Below, piece after piece: positions 23,701 through 33,189 of a stretch of DNA of 64,000 nucleotides. The notes beneath the pieces were generated by a model. The model was not told the DNA's origin. It was given only the letters and a program-made list of their open reading frames with translations, and did no database searches. Position 1 is the stretch's first letter; the number at the start of each line of letters is the position of its first letter. Source of the stretch: Cladopsammia gracilis (lineage: Eukaryota; Cnidaria; Anthozoa; Scleractinia; Dendrophylliidae); NCBI GenBank assembly GCA_022457155.1, contig JAJGOT010000212.1:1118001-1182000 (forward strand). The letters run 5' to 3'. The position numbers were made by a program, and so were the translations under genes.

Positions 23701-26189
23701 ATCTTTGCCAAGGATGTTGAATCATGTTTCGAAGGAGTTCAAAGCTGCTACCACTTTTCTAGTGACTGAGTTCCATTCATTAATAATTCATGAAGAAAAT
23801 ACAAAGGAAATTAATGTTTCATGAGTGTTTGGAAATTAGATGAAACACTGTGTCTCATGTTTGATATATTACTTAATATTACTTCCAAATTACTTTTGTA
23901 CATGTACACATGTACTTTAATCCTCAGTTTAACATCTTCAGTTGCTTAACTTCTTGAGTTTCATCTACAATCTTCTTACATGTAGCTGAGTGTCTTTCTA
24001 GTGCTCATCTCGCTCATTCATGTTTGGCATCATCATTTCCCAGTCCAGCATCAACTTTTCTATCTGAATGTTTTATTTCTGGTCACAGATACCCTCGATA
24101 GGGTTAGCCTCAGGTATCTCCTTTTTATTGTATTAATGTTTATATTGACATCAATGAATAAAGTATTATTATCTTTTCCTCTTGATCTTTCGCTCTTCCA
24201 ATGAAAGTTCGCCTTGATCAGCCCTTCTTTTTTTGCAATATTTAAGTGTTTTTATTTCTTTTTACCGTCTTTTGGTGTTCTTCATGCCTGCCTTCCTCTT
24301 CCATGTTGCGTTTTATAAAATGCCCTCCGTTTTTTTTTTTTTTGTGTCACGATTTTGCATACAAATTTATGCACGCAGATTTTAAATTGTGTACTTCCGG
24401 TTCATAGCTTTGTCATTTGCACTTCCTGTTTAGTGACTTCCGGCTACTCTCACTTCCGGTAAAACAACGTTACTGAAGTGTGATGACAGCATCTCCTACA
24501 ACCCTACTTACATTACTAATGTTCACGTTAGGTATATATCCTGTAACACTTATAAAGAATCATTGACTTCATTGCGGTACAGCCTTCATTTACAAAACAA
24601 ACATTCAATAGTAAACAACGTGGTTTGCAGGAACGATGACTGAATGAAAGGAGTAACTCTTCTCCATGTCGGACATCTTCTTATCATGTTTAAAATATAT
24701 CATAAAACTTTTTTACGCATGCGTATGAGTATAGGCTGCTAGAAGCCTCTTGTTGTTTTTCAGTTCATCTCATTCATGTACTTCGCATCATCCTTTCCAA
24801 GTTCAGCAATAACTTTTCCATCTGAATATCTTCTTTCTGGTAGCGTCTTCTCCTCTTGGTCCTTCTCCGTTTTATTTAACGTCTCCTGGATCTATCGTGC
24901 CCCGTTAAAGCCTTGAAGGATGAGTTAAAAGTTTGATGGTGGGAGTGTTTGAAGTTGTAGTTCCAAATCATCTTCCTTCTTCTGGCTTGCTTTAATCTTT
25001 AGCTCCAAGTTTTCAGTTTTTTTAGCTTCATTTCCTTTTCAGTGGAGAGTAATTTCCAAATGTTTCAATCAATTTTTGTATTTCTTATTTTTTTGGACTC
25101 AACGTTAAATATTACATTTTTTGTTACTCCTCTGTTTCATTCGAAGCTGTAGTCGATCAGTCGGCATTTTTAAAATACTTTTGTTTCGCCTCAGCTCCTT
25201 TCTGTTTCGATCTCTTTTTCATCTTATTCATCTTTACCATTCTTTTTTGTTGTTGTTGCTTTTCATCTATTAACTGAGACTCGCCCATTTCATTTTGAAG
25301 TCGTTGTCTTTAAACTTCTAACTTGACTTAATTAACTCTTAATTATAAGGATAGCCCGTATTTTTGCAGCTTCCCCAGCACGTCTATAGCTATCAGTGTT
25401 ACAATTTTACGTCAATTTTAATTAATGGAAGAGCTAATAAGCTTGTAAAATTTTGTGCTGAAAATCGATTCGGTATTCCTTCAAATTCATTCACTACAAC
25501 ATGCTTCCACTACTGTATACCAAGAAAGCGAAACTGAAGACCGCATGAGAATATTGAAATGTTAACCCGCACTTTCTCCCAAAATATTTATTCAAATGTC
25601 AGAACGTATATGTAATTTATAGACTTTTATCAGTCGCGCTGACAGTAAACTTTCATTGATATTAATTTGCGAAATAATAATTTGGCCACAAACTGTTTGT
25701 CAAACTGTATCTCATTTTTTGCGATAATCATCTATTGTTAATTGCTATATTCAACCATGATGATACAATTACGTTAAGTTCGTCACGAATCAGCATTCAC
25801 GTTAATCCATTTCATTTCAAATGCAATTTTTAGTGGCTTGAAATTATCCTATAAATTATATAATATAATTTTACGGCTAATTCGAAAACTGTGCGAAATT
25901 ACGGACAAACAAAAGTAAAATACCTCTCTTCCATGGCTTGAAGCCGTTTTTCAATCTCCGACAAACTGGGCGTCGCGTTCTTTTTAACTGATTTTCGCTG
26001 ACGATGCAAGAAGATCTGTTTTTCACCAGTTTCAGCGTCATCATCGAAGATTCGATTGTGGTTTTGATCTTCTCCTCTGCGTTGATCTGCTGCAGTTTCA
26101 TCCGAGATGTGAGCCAGAATGGCACAGCACATTACAAGCGAAGCAATGAGACGTAGGCTAAAGCGAGAACTTACGGGAGGATGTTTCAT
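8284..26189 (-). CDS. short-chain collagen C4-like gene 2 (seven exons)
   Basis: Exons in transcript order: 25924-26189, 19106-19171, 18586-18650, 17916-17987, 17410-17514, 16799-16939, 8284-8753. They total 1185 bases, 394 residues plus stop; every junction has GT/AG and compatible phase. Domains: signal peptide (about residues 1-30, hydrophobic [15 protein letters not shown]), acidic and basic linker, heptad-like coiled coil ([22 protein letters not shown]) probably for trimerisation, NKS glycosylation sequon, three short collagen exons, [11 protein letters not shown] linker, then a Cys-rich C-terminal domain. It is expected to be secreted into the matrix. Exon 5 looks like an internal duplication. 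The last intron (8 kb) holds nested LINEs and intron 1 a 3-kb palindrome. Family known from sponges and cnidarians; exact role not inferable. Confidence 0.8.
8992..9092. repeat. hairpin-forming inverted repeat
   Basis: Left arm (8992-9027) and right arm (9052-9092) share GGGCATATAGTTTATTTGTG in inverted order around a short GATGATGATG loop. It resembles a minimal foldback MITE; no clear target duplication. Confidence 0.5.
9516..9643. repeat. tandem duplication of about 63 bp
   Basis: Two copies (9516-9578, 9579-9643) share CAGTTGCTTTCG and TAGCACGGCACCCCTAAAAG with a few differences. No coding potential. Confidence 0.7.
9644..10477. other. intronic sequence, nothing recognised
   Basis: This is part of the last intron of collagen gene 2. 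Two weak local repeats (about 10130-10220 versus 10250-10370, both with AAAGTCCAAG..AATCCAC motifs) are the only structure noted. Confidence 0.3.
10780..12835 (+). mobile_element. CR1/L2-like LINE nested in the minus-strand LINE
   Basis: It lies in opposite orientation inside the ORF2 C-terminal region of the host LINE. It starts within the endonuclease domain (GISDHSLIF), so it is 5'-truncated. Reverse transcriptase motifs follow: [33 protein letters not shown], then the C-terminal [17 protein letters not shown] region. Stops or frameshifts occur near 11744, 11957 and 12444. The 3' end carries short ACCT tandem units (12821-12835). The 5' limit is approximate. Confidence 0.75.
10787..11746 (+). 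pseudogene. nested LINE endonuclease/RT remnant with internal deletion
   Basis: The 319-codon frame joins the pre-RT region ([13 protein letters not shown]) directly to [15 protein letters not shown]. In CR1/L2-like elements a fingers segment of roughly a hundred residues, usually ending in NYRPISVL, sits between these. The deletion junction is at about 11460. It ends at TGA just after FDTVDH...GVDSLTLK. Confidence 0.7.
14346..14873 (-). pseudogene. LINE reverse transcriptase fragment (L1/Tx1-like)
   Basis: The 175-residue open stretch contains [12 protein letters not shown], the motif A block [15 protein letters not shown] and the motif B block [16 protein letters not shown]. The catalytic YADD box should follow in the next segment but the frame is broken after about 14346. 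It belongs to the minus-strand LINE. Confidence 0.8.
15417..15714. repeat. 298-bp inverted-repeat element with internal duplication
   Basis: The ends are GGTGGCAGGGAAG and its complement. Inside, two related units (about 15478-15560 and 15611-15690) each hold GACAGGTCYGGA, TCCAGGGT, CCACCTGA and CCCAGG blocks. Probably MITE-derived; no clear target duplication. Confidence 0.45.
16005..16116. repeat. perfect 56-bp tandem duplication
   Basis: Two identical copies (16005-16060, 16061-16116), beginning GAGTCTATTCACTTTCACTC and ending in TTCTTTTTTC, stand head to tail. Identity implies a recent event. Confidence 0.85.
16799..16939 (-). CDS. collagen gene 2, exon 6 (Gly-X-Y and RWG linker)
   Basis: Acceptor CCCCAAG, donor AAAG|GTGGAG, phase 1 at both ends, 141 bp. 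It encodes [19 protein letters not shown] then [19 protein letters not shown]. It splices 8 kb away to the terminal exon. Confidence 0.85.
17410..17514 (-). CDS. collagen gene 2, exon 5 (duplicated hybrid exon)
   Basis: 105 bp, phase 1-1. Its first two thirds match exon 6 ([19 protein letters not shown]) and its end matches exon 4 (GKPGLKG). Neighbouring intron blocks are also duplicated, indicating unequal exchange inside the gene. Gene 3 lacks this exon. Confidence 0.8.
17916..17987 (-). CDS. collagen gene 2, exon 4
   Basis: 72 bp, phase 1-1, after acceptor TTATTTCAG. It encodes [19 protein letters not shown] and KPGLKG. It is equivalent to 34500-34562 in gene 3. Confidence 0.8.
18586..18650 (-). 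CDS. collagen gene 2, exon 3 (65-bp exon)
   Basis: Acceptor TTTTACAG; donor CTTG|GTTTGT. It encodes [20 protein letters not shown]. It is identified because the same segment exists in gene 3 (35779-35843), differences keep the frame, and both edges complete split codons of the neighbouring exons (CG|A and G|TG). Confidence 0.75.
19106..19171 (-). CDS. collagen gene 2, exon 2 (coiled-coil)
   Basis: 66 bp, acceptor TTATCAG, donor CG|GTAGG. It encodes [20 protein letters not shown], a charged heptad-like helix continuing that of exon 1, with an NKS sequon. Confidence 0.8.
19415..19478. repeat. octamer array CCTAGGTG
   Basis: Eight copies, one with a C substitution. The mirror array in the right arm (22376-22407) has only four, so array length changed after the arms formed. 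Confidence 0.8.
20648..20968. repeat. TCC microsatellite with higher-order linkers
   Basis: TCC runs alternate with two linkers, CAATTCTATTGTTTTCCC (A) and ACAATTATTTTGTTTTCACC (B), in the order A-B-A-B-A-B. The right arm (21151-21205) has one GGA run and one A linker, so the left arm expanded. Confidence 0.8.
22130..22190 (+). repeat. tRNA-like module in the palindrome arm
   Basis: CTTTGATGGTCTAGCG resembles a tRNA A-box region, and GGTTCGAGTCC at 22163-22173 is a perfect B box. CTTTGA can pair with TCAAGG as an acceptor-like stem. At about 55 nt it lacks part of the anticodon arm, so it is not a functional tRNA. A mirror copy lies near 19675-19735. Confidence 0.5.
22454..23465. other. intron 1 sequence of gene 2, first part
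   Basis: Pyrimidine-rich degenerate sequence with no convincing frame. Repeated motifs (GCTCATCT..CTCAT and CCAGTCCAGCATCAACTT) also occur at 23430, 24000, 24770 and, in unit 3, near 41930. Confidence 0.35.
23466..23587. mobile_element. 122-bp MITE with CAG target duplication
   Basis: Inverted ends start GGGTCAATTCAATAAAACTT. CAG flanks both sides (23463-23465, 23588-23590). Related sequence near 24050 reads CCAGTCCAGCATCAACTT without the insert, giving an empty-site comparison. Confidence 0.75.
23591..25923. other. intron 1 sequence of gene 2, second part
   Basis: No gene seen. From about 25480 on it is clearly paralogous to 42330-42724 of gene 3 (shared ACCAAGAAAGCGAAACTGAAG-like blocks). 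Confidence 0.4.
25924..26189 (-). CDS. collagen gene 2, first coding exon (signal peptide)
   Basis: ATG at 26189 begins [10 protein letters not shown], followed by a hydrophobic signal peptide core and, after an acidic linker and a basic RQRKSVKK patch, the helix [13 protein letters not shown]. Donor AG|GTATTT, phase 2. The equivalent exon of gene 3 has the same start and length to within three codons. Confidence 0.85.
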
Positions 26190-26350
26190 GGCGGATTGCA
26201 GTGGATGGGTTTTCCGTACAAAGAGAACGCTTAGAATTTGACTTTAAGAAAAAAAGGAACCTACTTTCTCTCTACAACAAGGAAGTTGTGATGAGCAATC
26301 GATACCAAAGAACATTACGCTGAAAAATGGGCAAGAATTTTTTCGCGTTT

Positions 26351-26370
26351 GTGACGTAGAAATGACGTAG
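26351..26370 (-). promoter_or_regulatory. paired TGACGTA sites upstream of gene 2
   Basis: Two TGACGTA motifs about 11 bp apart are conserved upstream of gene 3 (43155-43173) in otherwise diverged sequence. They resemble CRE/ATF half-sites. A promoter role is inferred from position (about 165 bp upstream of the ATG) and conservation only. Confidence 0.3.
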
Positions 26371-28546
26371 CACAATTGGAGTAATCTGCAGAAGGATACA
26401 TGTAACTATCAAAATTGCTCGAAATTTTAAGTTAGTTATTTAAATATATCTTAAGTAAAGGCAGTCGAAGAAGGCTTAATACGGCGATTCGTTTGCTTGG
26501 TGGCGTGATCAGGCGACTCTAACAGATTACACATCAAAAATCAAAGGCGCGGTAAAGAAGGACATATTTAGCAATTTACTACACTGCAATTTACAACGCA
26601 AACTAAAGGTTAGTTTCCTTATCATCGCCACTCTTGACTATTAATCGGACGGTCAAAACAACTTTTAATTTCCTTTTAAGTTCCTTTATTTTTCCAAATC
26701 ATACGCTTCATCGGATTATTGATTTAGACATATATAAGGAGCCTGAATGCAATTGCTTTGTGATATTTTGATACTAAAAATACAATTTAATTCTTTCCCT
26801 TCTAACTCCACTGTGTTTAACACTAAAAAAATAATCTAGCAGCCGTGTTTGAACAGTTTTTGTATTGACAGCGATCGAAATAGCTGTACCGAATGTAAAT
26901 TTGGAGAAAAAATAGGTACATGATAAGGCGACAGGAAGCGAGAAATCACTTTTTTACATTCTAATTACCGGCAATTTACCTACTAATCTCAACAGTATTT
27001 GCATCGACAGAGATCAAAACAGCTAAGTTAAACAGTATGTATATTTTCCAAGAACTTGTTTCGCGACTGCTGGACAAAACTGAATTGTAGACTTTGGTTA
27101 TGACTTCTTTATTGACTACTGTCCATTGATGGAGTCTTTGTCTTTTTGTTCATATCTTTACCTACTCTTTTTATAATTAAGGTAGCACTGAGAACTGTGC
27201 TACGTTGCTTAGTGTGATTCCATGTGAATGCAAAGGCATTTTTGGAGGCTATAATTCATTTGAAGAAGGCATGCAATAAGCTCGAAAATGTCAAAAGCAT
27301 GTAAGGAAACATTGTACAAAACCCATAAGGCATGCGGCTATCCAAAGATGCATTAAAGAAGGCTGCAGGAGTATCAATCTTAAGGCGATGTTGGATCTGG
27401 CATTTTCGATGTCTTGTTTAACATTGCACAAAACCCATTGTACAAAACCCATGCGGCTATCCAAAGATGCATTAAAGAAAGCTGGAGCTATCAATCTTAG
27501 GCGATGTTGGATCTTGTTTAAGGTTTCTCGCCTTGCTTCAATGCCATCCGACTGACTTCTCTTTCTTGTCCTAAAAACGATGATACAACTTTGAGTTAGA
27601 AGTTGAGGTTATAATAATAAGGGAATGACCTAAGTTATGTCAGATTTTATAAAGCAAGAGCTTTAATTAATTTTGGTTTATGTCCGCCATTTCGGCTTGT
27701 GGTATATGTCCTGTGATTAACTTGTGTTCTAACAATGAACACGCTGCATAGCCATTCATCTTTAACCGACGTTAATTACACTCATTTTAACGAAATGTAC
27801 AAAATAAATAATTAGTCGTAGATTTAACAGGAAAATAGAGGGATTAAAAAAGACTTTTTTTAATTTAATTTTGAAGACATATTTCGATGGATTTTCCATC
27901 ATAGTCAGTTACAGTCACTGATTAATATTTTGTATTTACTAACCAGAAGTTATTACAATTGAAATTGAATGCAGGATGTAAAATATATGTTGTGGTGCAA
28001 CTCCTTGAACATAACAATTGAAATCACTGTTGTTTAAAGCAAATTATGGTTTCACCGTAATTGATTTTACAAAAATAGGAAAGTGATTTCTTAATTTTTA
28101 ACAGGAGAAAATAACTGTCTTTATTTATAAATCCACGAGTAAGCAGATTAGGACCCTATTCTCTTGAAATAAGGAAGTTAAACCGGTTTGTTGTTTGTAG
28201 TTTCAAAGGAATGTTCGTCTGCAAAGCAGATATACTAAGGGTAGATAAATTAAACTTAAACCATCTATTGAAACAAAAGTGCTGCGAAATTAATCCTGGA
28301 AATAATTCGATTTAAATGTAAAATCTAATGTTCTTCGACAGCTATTTGAAAATCCGTTTTTTTTGCGAACATCCACCCTTCACTTCTATGAACTAAGGTT
28401 TTTTCACTTGATAGCTAAAAGAATTCGTTAAACAGTGAGCTTAATTTTAAAATATTTCTTAGCATCGCTTCAAAATTATGCAAAATATAAGGTGGTTATT
28501 TGTTTCTAAGTGAATGATCGTTGTACGTATATTTTTTCTCTCTTAA

Positions 28547-29088
28547 GGGCCTGTTTATATGGTCTCGGGTACCCGAGACAACCCTCCCCCCGAGACAACT
28601 TTGCCGAGCGTTTATATGAGAAATGTTGTCCCAGCTGACCGAGTCAAAAGTTGACCCTACTTAAATATTCACAACACTGCGTAAATATTCAAATCTAAAT
28701 ACAGCTATCGTATACCTGTTCGTTTGATTTTTTTCATTCGTTCGATCACTGTGGGCTTTGCTGATTAACATTTTACTTCTTTAACACGAATTTGTGTTCT
28801 TAAACCTAAAATCTTGGCTTTTCGTGACACGCAGGACATCGTGAGTTGTCCCGGGTAGGCGAGCCAAAGTGTTTATATGAGAAAAAGTTGTCCCGCCTGC
28901 CAGGGTTACCCTACCTGCCGAGGCGAGACAACTCGCCCAACCGAGTTGTCTCGCCCCCCCGAGACGAGTTACGATTCTCATGTAAACGGTTGGTTGAATT
29001 TTTCAAAGAAATAAGTGAAAAATTAGCTCGCCCAGGGTAACTCGGGGGGGGGGTTGTCTCGGGTACCCGAGACCATATGAACAGGCCC
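28547..29088. mobile_element. 542-bp TTAA-flanked MITE
   Basis: TTAA at 28543-28546 and 29089-29092. The ends are GGGCCTGTTTATATGGTCTC and the complement of GGGCCTGTTCATATGGTCTC. CTCGGGTACCCGAG palindromes lie inside each end. The paralogous site upstream of gene 3 (about 45800) lacks it, so it inserted after the duplication. Confidence 0.8.
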
Positions 29089-29245
29089 TTAAACTCTGCA
29101 TTCCAGGTCAGACTTCAATCCCAATCATTCCATATGATTCAAGCGTTGAGGCATATTAGGAACAATCATGATAACTTTCAAATCAGTCCTCTTTCTAAGA
29201 CAATATCAGGTCACGTAAATCCAATATAAAATTATAACAACTTAC

Positions 29246-29515
29246 CTTCAGCGGGATCATCGAGTTCCATCTTGCTCGTTGTAAATCTATACCCAATTTG
29301 TTCCATGATCGATAGAAAAAGGACGAATCCTGTTAACAGTCATCAGCTGAGTTATATAGAAATATCTGTAGAAAGTACCTCTAGTTCATTGCCACCGGGG
29401 AATGATAAATAAACACGATCCCAAGAATAAATCCCACGATGCAAAAGAAATACAGAAAAATTAACGCCAAGCTGGACACACGATCATCAAATCGCTTTGC
29501 CGAAAGCGTCCGCAT
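29246..29515 (-). pseudogene. decayed membrane-anchor exon pair upstream of gene 2
   Basis: Counterpart of 45925-46254. The frame begins MRTLSAKRFDDRV and a transmembrane segment, but a deletion of about 41 bp removes the stalk (NVNDRITKLERK in the other copy) and leads to a stop. The second exon (29246-29329) keeps acceptor AACAG and donor GAAG|GTAAGT but is one base shorter. From an internal ATG it could still read MEQIGYRFTTSKMELDDPAE in phase 1. Confidence 0.55.
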
Positions 29516-29961
29516 TGTCCTTGTTAGGTTTAATCTTAAATCGCATATCGCGAGTATTATTTTATTTTGTAAAACTATTTATTTATGCAAATGTTTTAGA
29601 CGTGTTAAATACGTGCAAACAGTTCTCTTTTGTTTCTCATTTTATTTAATTTTCGGACGTCAATCAAACGGAACTACCTACCCCAAGGGAAGGTTATTTT
29701 GCTACACATGACAGGCTAACTTGTATTCAGTACTTCAAACAAAGGATGACAAGATAACTGCATATTGTTAGTAGCGTAGCACAAATTTATTTTTAACTCT
29801 GGTTTTGTTAATCTAAAATGTAAATTAGTTTTTACAATTTCATAATTTGCTGTGTGGCAACCACGAACCACTTTTTTAAACTTTAAGAGGCTGTCTAAAT
29901 ATCAAGAACAACCAATGATTGTGGTTCGATAAATATATTTCTCTGATTGTTATTTAAAGGG

Positions 29962-30331
29962 TGGAGTCTACCTGCTATAGCTCAGAAGGAGGTCGGACAC
30001 CTTATTGAGAGTTATATGACGTAATGTCGACACTTTATCTTCGATGAACTTTTAACTGTACAAAAAAGGTCCAAAGTTCCCACCAAGGCTCGAACCTGTG
30101 AGCTCAGGCAGTATCTAGATTGTTAGAGAGCCTACATGACCACAACACTATCGAGCTGCTTGCGTCAATTCGGTTTAAATGAAATTATGTTACGTGCTAA
30201 CCCTAACCCTAATTAAAAGCTAACCAGTCAGGCTTAGGGTTATGGGTAGTTAATCTGGTTCTTACATCATATATTCTCATTAAGGTGTCCGACCTCCTTC
30301 TGTACTATAGTATTCAGACTCTACCTAGTTA
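29962..30331. mobile_element. foldback MITE containing a tRNA-like module
   Basis: Inverted arms share AAGGTGTCCGACCTCCTTCT. TTAAAGGG occurs at both edges, a probable 8-bp duplication. The interior, on the minus strand, has a B-box-like GGTTCGAGCC with an upstream A-box-like block (about 30075-30165). Two telomere-like CCCTAA units lie at 30199-30211. Confidence 0.6.
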
Positions 30332-31090
30332 AAGGGACACGATCCCGCCGAAATAACGAAACTGTGTTACTCACTTGCTATATCGCCAAATGCCACCAAA
30401 TATACAACTAAATTGGATAACAATATTCTATAGAGCAAAACAAAAGCAGAAGTACAGGATTACAAGGATGGAAGTGGATTATGATTTCGTGACAGGTGGT
30501 CACGCAGAAGTCAAAGTTTCCATTCTGGTAGAATTTTGAGTTCTTTAGTCGTCATTTTGTCTTTGTAGCTCATATTTCTTTGCGTTAATCACTTTTGGCG
30601 ATTTTTTCTTCCTATTTTAGGATAATAAAGCCAGTTGCTGCTGGCCTTGGCGTTTTTCGGTTGCCTTGATTTTCTTTGCATGCAGAACTGCCGCTTCATC
30701 ATCCCTAGGGGGTGTTTCTTGAAGGTCTAATTCTTGTTTGTATTTTTCAGCCTCTCTCGAGGTAAAATACAGTTTTTTCTTTTTTTCATGTCGTTGGACT
30801 TAGTGATGGAGTCGATCATTGCTTGATGTCAAATAGGCATCTAGGCCAATAGCGGTAGTCTTATAGGTCAGTTCTAGTTAGACAAGACCTCGTCCACCGT
30901 CGACGTCTGATCTTGGAAGATATAATCGATCAATATCAGCTTTTGGGTCAATATAAAAAATAAAGACTGTTGCTAGTCTTTTTTTCTCTCTCGCTCTCGC
31001 TTTCTTTCCCTATTCTCTCTCTTCTCTGTGATTTTCGGGCTGATCGGGGTCATAAAAACCCTTGTTTGGCCTAGTTGTAGGGAAACCTTC
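30332..31090. other. spacer between collagen units
   Basis: Paralogous at its start to about 7500-7620. No gene recognised. Confidence 0.35.
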
Positions 31091-31227
31091 AAGGCCCACT
31101 ATCACCCAAAACGCATTGCGAATTTAACGCAGTCGAAAATTCCCGAAAGAGCCAATCACGAGCAAGCTCGTCATTTGATTAAACAAAAACAAACGACCGC
31201 AAAGCCGAATGGGTGATAGTGGGCCTT
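31091..31227. mobile_element. 137-bp inverted-repeat MITE
   Basis: The ends are AAGGCCCACTATCACCCA and its complement. The interior has short open frames on both strands that are chance. Confidence 0.6.
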
Positions 31228-31460
31228 TAATGGTTGAAAGGTTTAAGGTCAGCGCCGTTTGTGCACTGAAATGGCTCAAGGGACAAAAAAGAACTGACAT
31301 TTTCAATATCATGTATTTTACAGCCAAGTATACAGAGAATAATGAATCGATCAGGAAATGAAATTGGAACCTAATTTACAGCCCAATAAAAAAAACCCAG
31401 TTCCCTCGTGCCAGAGACTTTACTTGCGCTTCTGTGTTACGTATTACATGCACTCTTATG

Positions 31461-31784
31461 CCCGGGGGGGGGGGGGGGGGGGGAGGACTCCCATCTAAAA
31501 ATGACGGGGGTGCTCGTCGTACCTTTTAGGGGTCAAAACTTGTAGTTGGTACTGCTTTGGGTACGAAAATCTAAAATGACACCGTTAGAATTATCGCGGT
31601 ACCTTAGGGTATGAGCCAAAAAAATATGACAGAAACATGACATGTGTTGTTTTCAATTGGTACCTCTTAGGGGTAAAACTTCTTTTGAGCCACGCCCATC
31701 AAACGAGATTCTGGTACCTTTTAGGGTGTTTTTCGTGAATTTCCGACGAGCACCCCTGTCATTTCTATATATTTCCACCCCGGG
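31461..31784. mobile_element. hAT-type MITE with perfect 8-bp duplication
   Basis: CTCTTATG flanks both ends (31453-31460, 31785-31792). The ends are CCCGGGG; subterminal GGGGTGCTCGTCG is inverted inside. A long G run (31464-31482) follows the left end. Confidence 0.75.
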
Positions 31785-32565
31785 CTCTTATGTCTCTTTA
31801 ATTCGTTACGCGGCCGGCTTCAAGCCACGACTGCTGCAGCAAAGCTTACCTCAAGAAAACGCTCTCGTATCCAGAGTAACAGAACGGTGAACTGACGCAA
31901 TCATTGATACCGTGTCACACAGACAAGGCTCTCATACAACTTTCAGCCCTGAAACAATCGTTAAGTCAGCGCCGTGGCTTTTCTTTTGTGCCGCTTAGGT
32001 TAATCTTGCTGAATAATACGTTGATAATATGTTAGGAAAACGCACTTGAGGCGCCTTATTGTTATAACATTTTAGAAACTATTACGAAAACTACTAAAAC
32101 ATTAAGATTGACAGTCTGCGTGAAGGGCTAACTGCTTGTGATCACATGCACCCTCCACCGGGCTTGCCTGCATGTGAGAAGACTAGCTAGGACAGGTACA
32201 GTTCTCCTCTCGTAGGTTCTCTATAGCCTATGCCACGTCAAGTAAAGTTGATGGATAAAACAACCTCGCCTAATCGGGTGTTCAAGACATGCAAACGACA
32301 TGTACATTTCTAGTCAGAATAGTCAAAAATACAAATATACTGATTTATGAATAAAAGCAACATGGATTCGGAGGTGTGAACTGAATGATTGATATTGTTC
32401 GCGACTGAGCGTTTCATCAAAGGTTTTTTAAAAAGTACCGTACTCGATCAGAATCAGAGGACATGACATCTGCATTCCCGCTGCTGGAGAAAATTACCAA
32501 GAGATCCAAATACGGCAGGAAAGTAAAGAAAAGGCAGAAACGTTTGTTAATGATTTCACTTTACG
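31785..32565. other. 3' flank of gene 3
   Basis: No gene recognised. The part nearest the gene is similar to the gene 2 3' flank. Confidence 0.3.
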
Positions 32566-32571
32566 TTTATT
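32566..32571 (-). terminator. putative polyadenylation signal of collagen gene 3
   Basis: AATAAA on the minus strand within AATAAACGTAAAGTGA, shared with gene 2, about 145 bases after the stop. Confidence 0.5.
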
Positions 32572-32713
32572 GTTATTGTTTATCACTTGGTTGCTGCCGA
32601 ACTACAAGTTTGTGTACTATACTAGAATCTGTTTGCATTTAAGACAAATCATGAGACTTTATTAAATCATTTTCTTTTTTTGTTGAAGGTCGTCTTGATG
32701 GCAATTTTTCTTG

Positions 32714-33189
32714 TCACTTGGTACACACAGCGCAAGTCAACTCTCGACCATTGACATATGGACCACACGGAAGCGAGCCACACACCCCTTCCACAAGGTA
32801 CAGCAAGGCACCATCCTTGTTGGCTCCGGTACCAGGAACATACTCTGGGTGTTTGTCAACGCAGATGAAGTCCTTTTGGCTTTTGTGGCGATGATATTCA
32901 GTCATCATGTACCCATGATACTCCTCGATCCATCCAGACGGACAGTCATTCCGTGCGGGCATCATCAGCATTGAACCACGTGACTTGACAAAGCAGACGG
33001 CACATACTGCCTCGTAATCATGGAGTTTTTTCTTGAAAGGGTTAAACCATTGGACTTGATACTCACTGCCGTATACATATCCGGCGTTTTGATGGCCGTT
33101 TTTGTAATTTTCGTACTTGGGATTGTTCGGAAGGCAAAGGTAGTTCACACCACCCCCAGTGTGCTGGTGATCTTCACCACCCATTATAC
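32714..33189 (-). CDS. collagen gene 3, terminal exon (Cys-rich domain)
   Basis: Acceptor CATTAG, phase 1. It encodes GIMGGEDHQHTGGG and [20 protein letters not shown] and ends LTCAVCTK. One change, LLYLVEG where the paralogues have LLYPVEG, alters a conserved Pro. Confidence 0.9.

Noticed and set aside
30199..30211. Interstitial telomere (CCCTAA repeats)
   Set aside because: Only two full units; too short to be more than chance or part of the foldback element.
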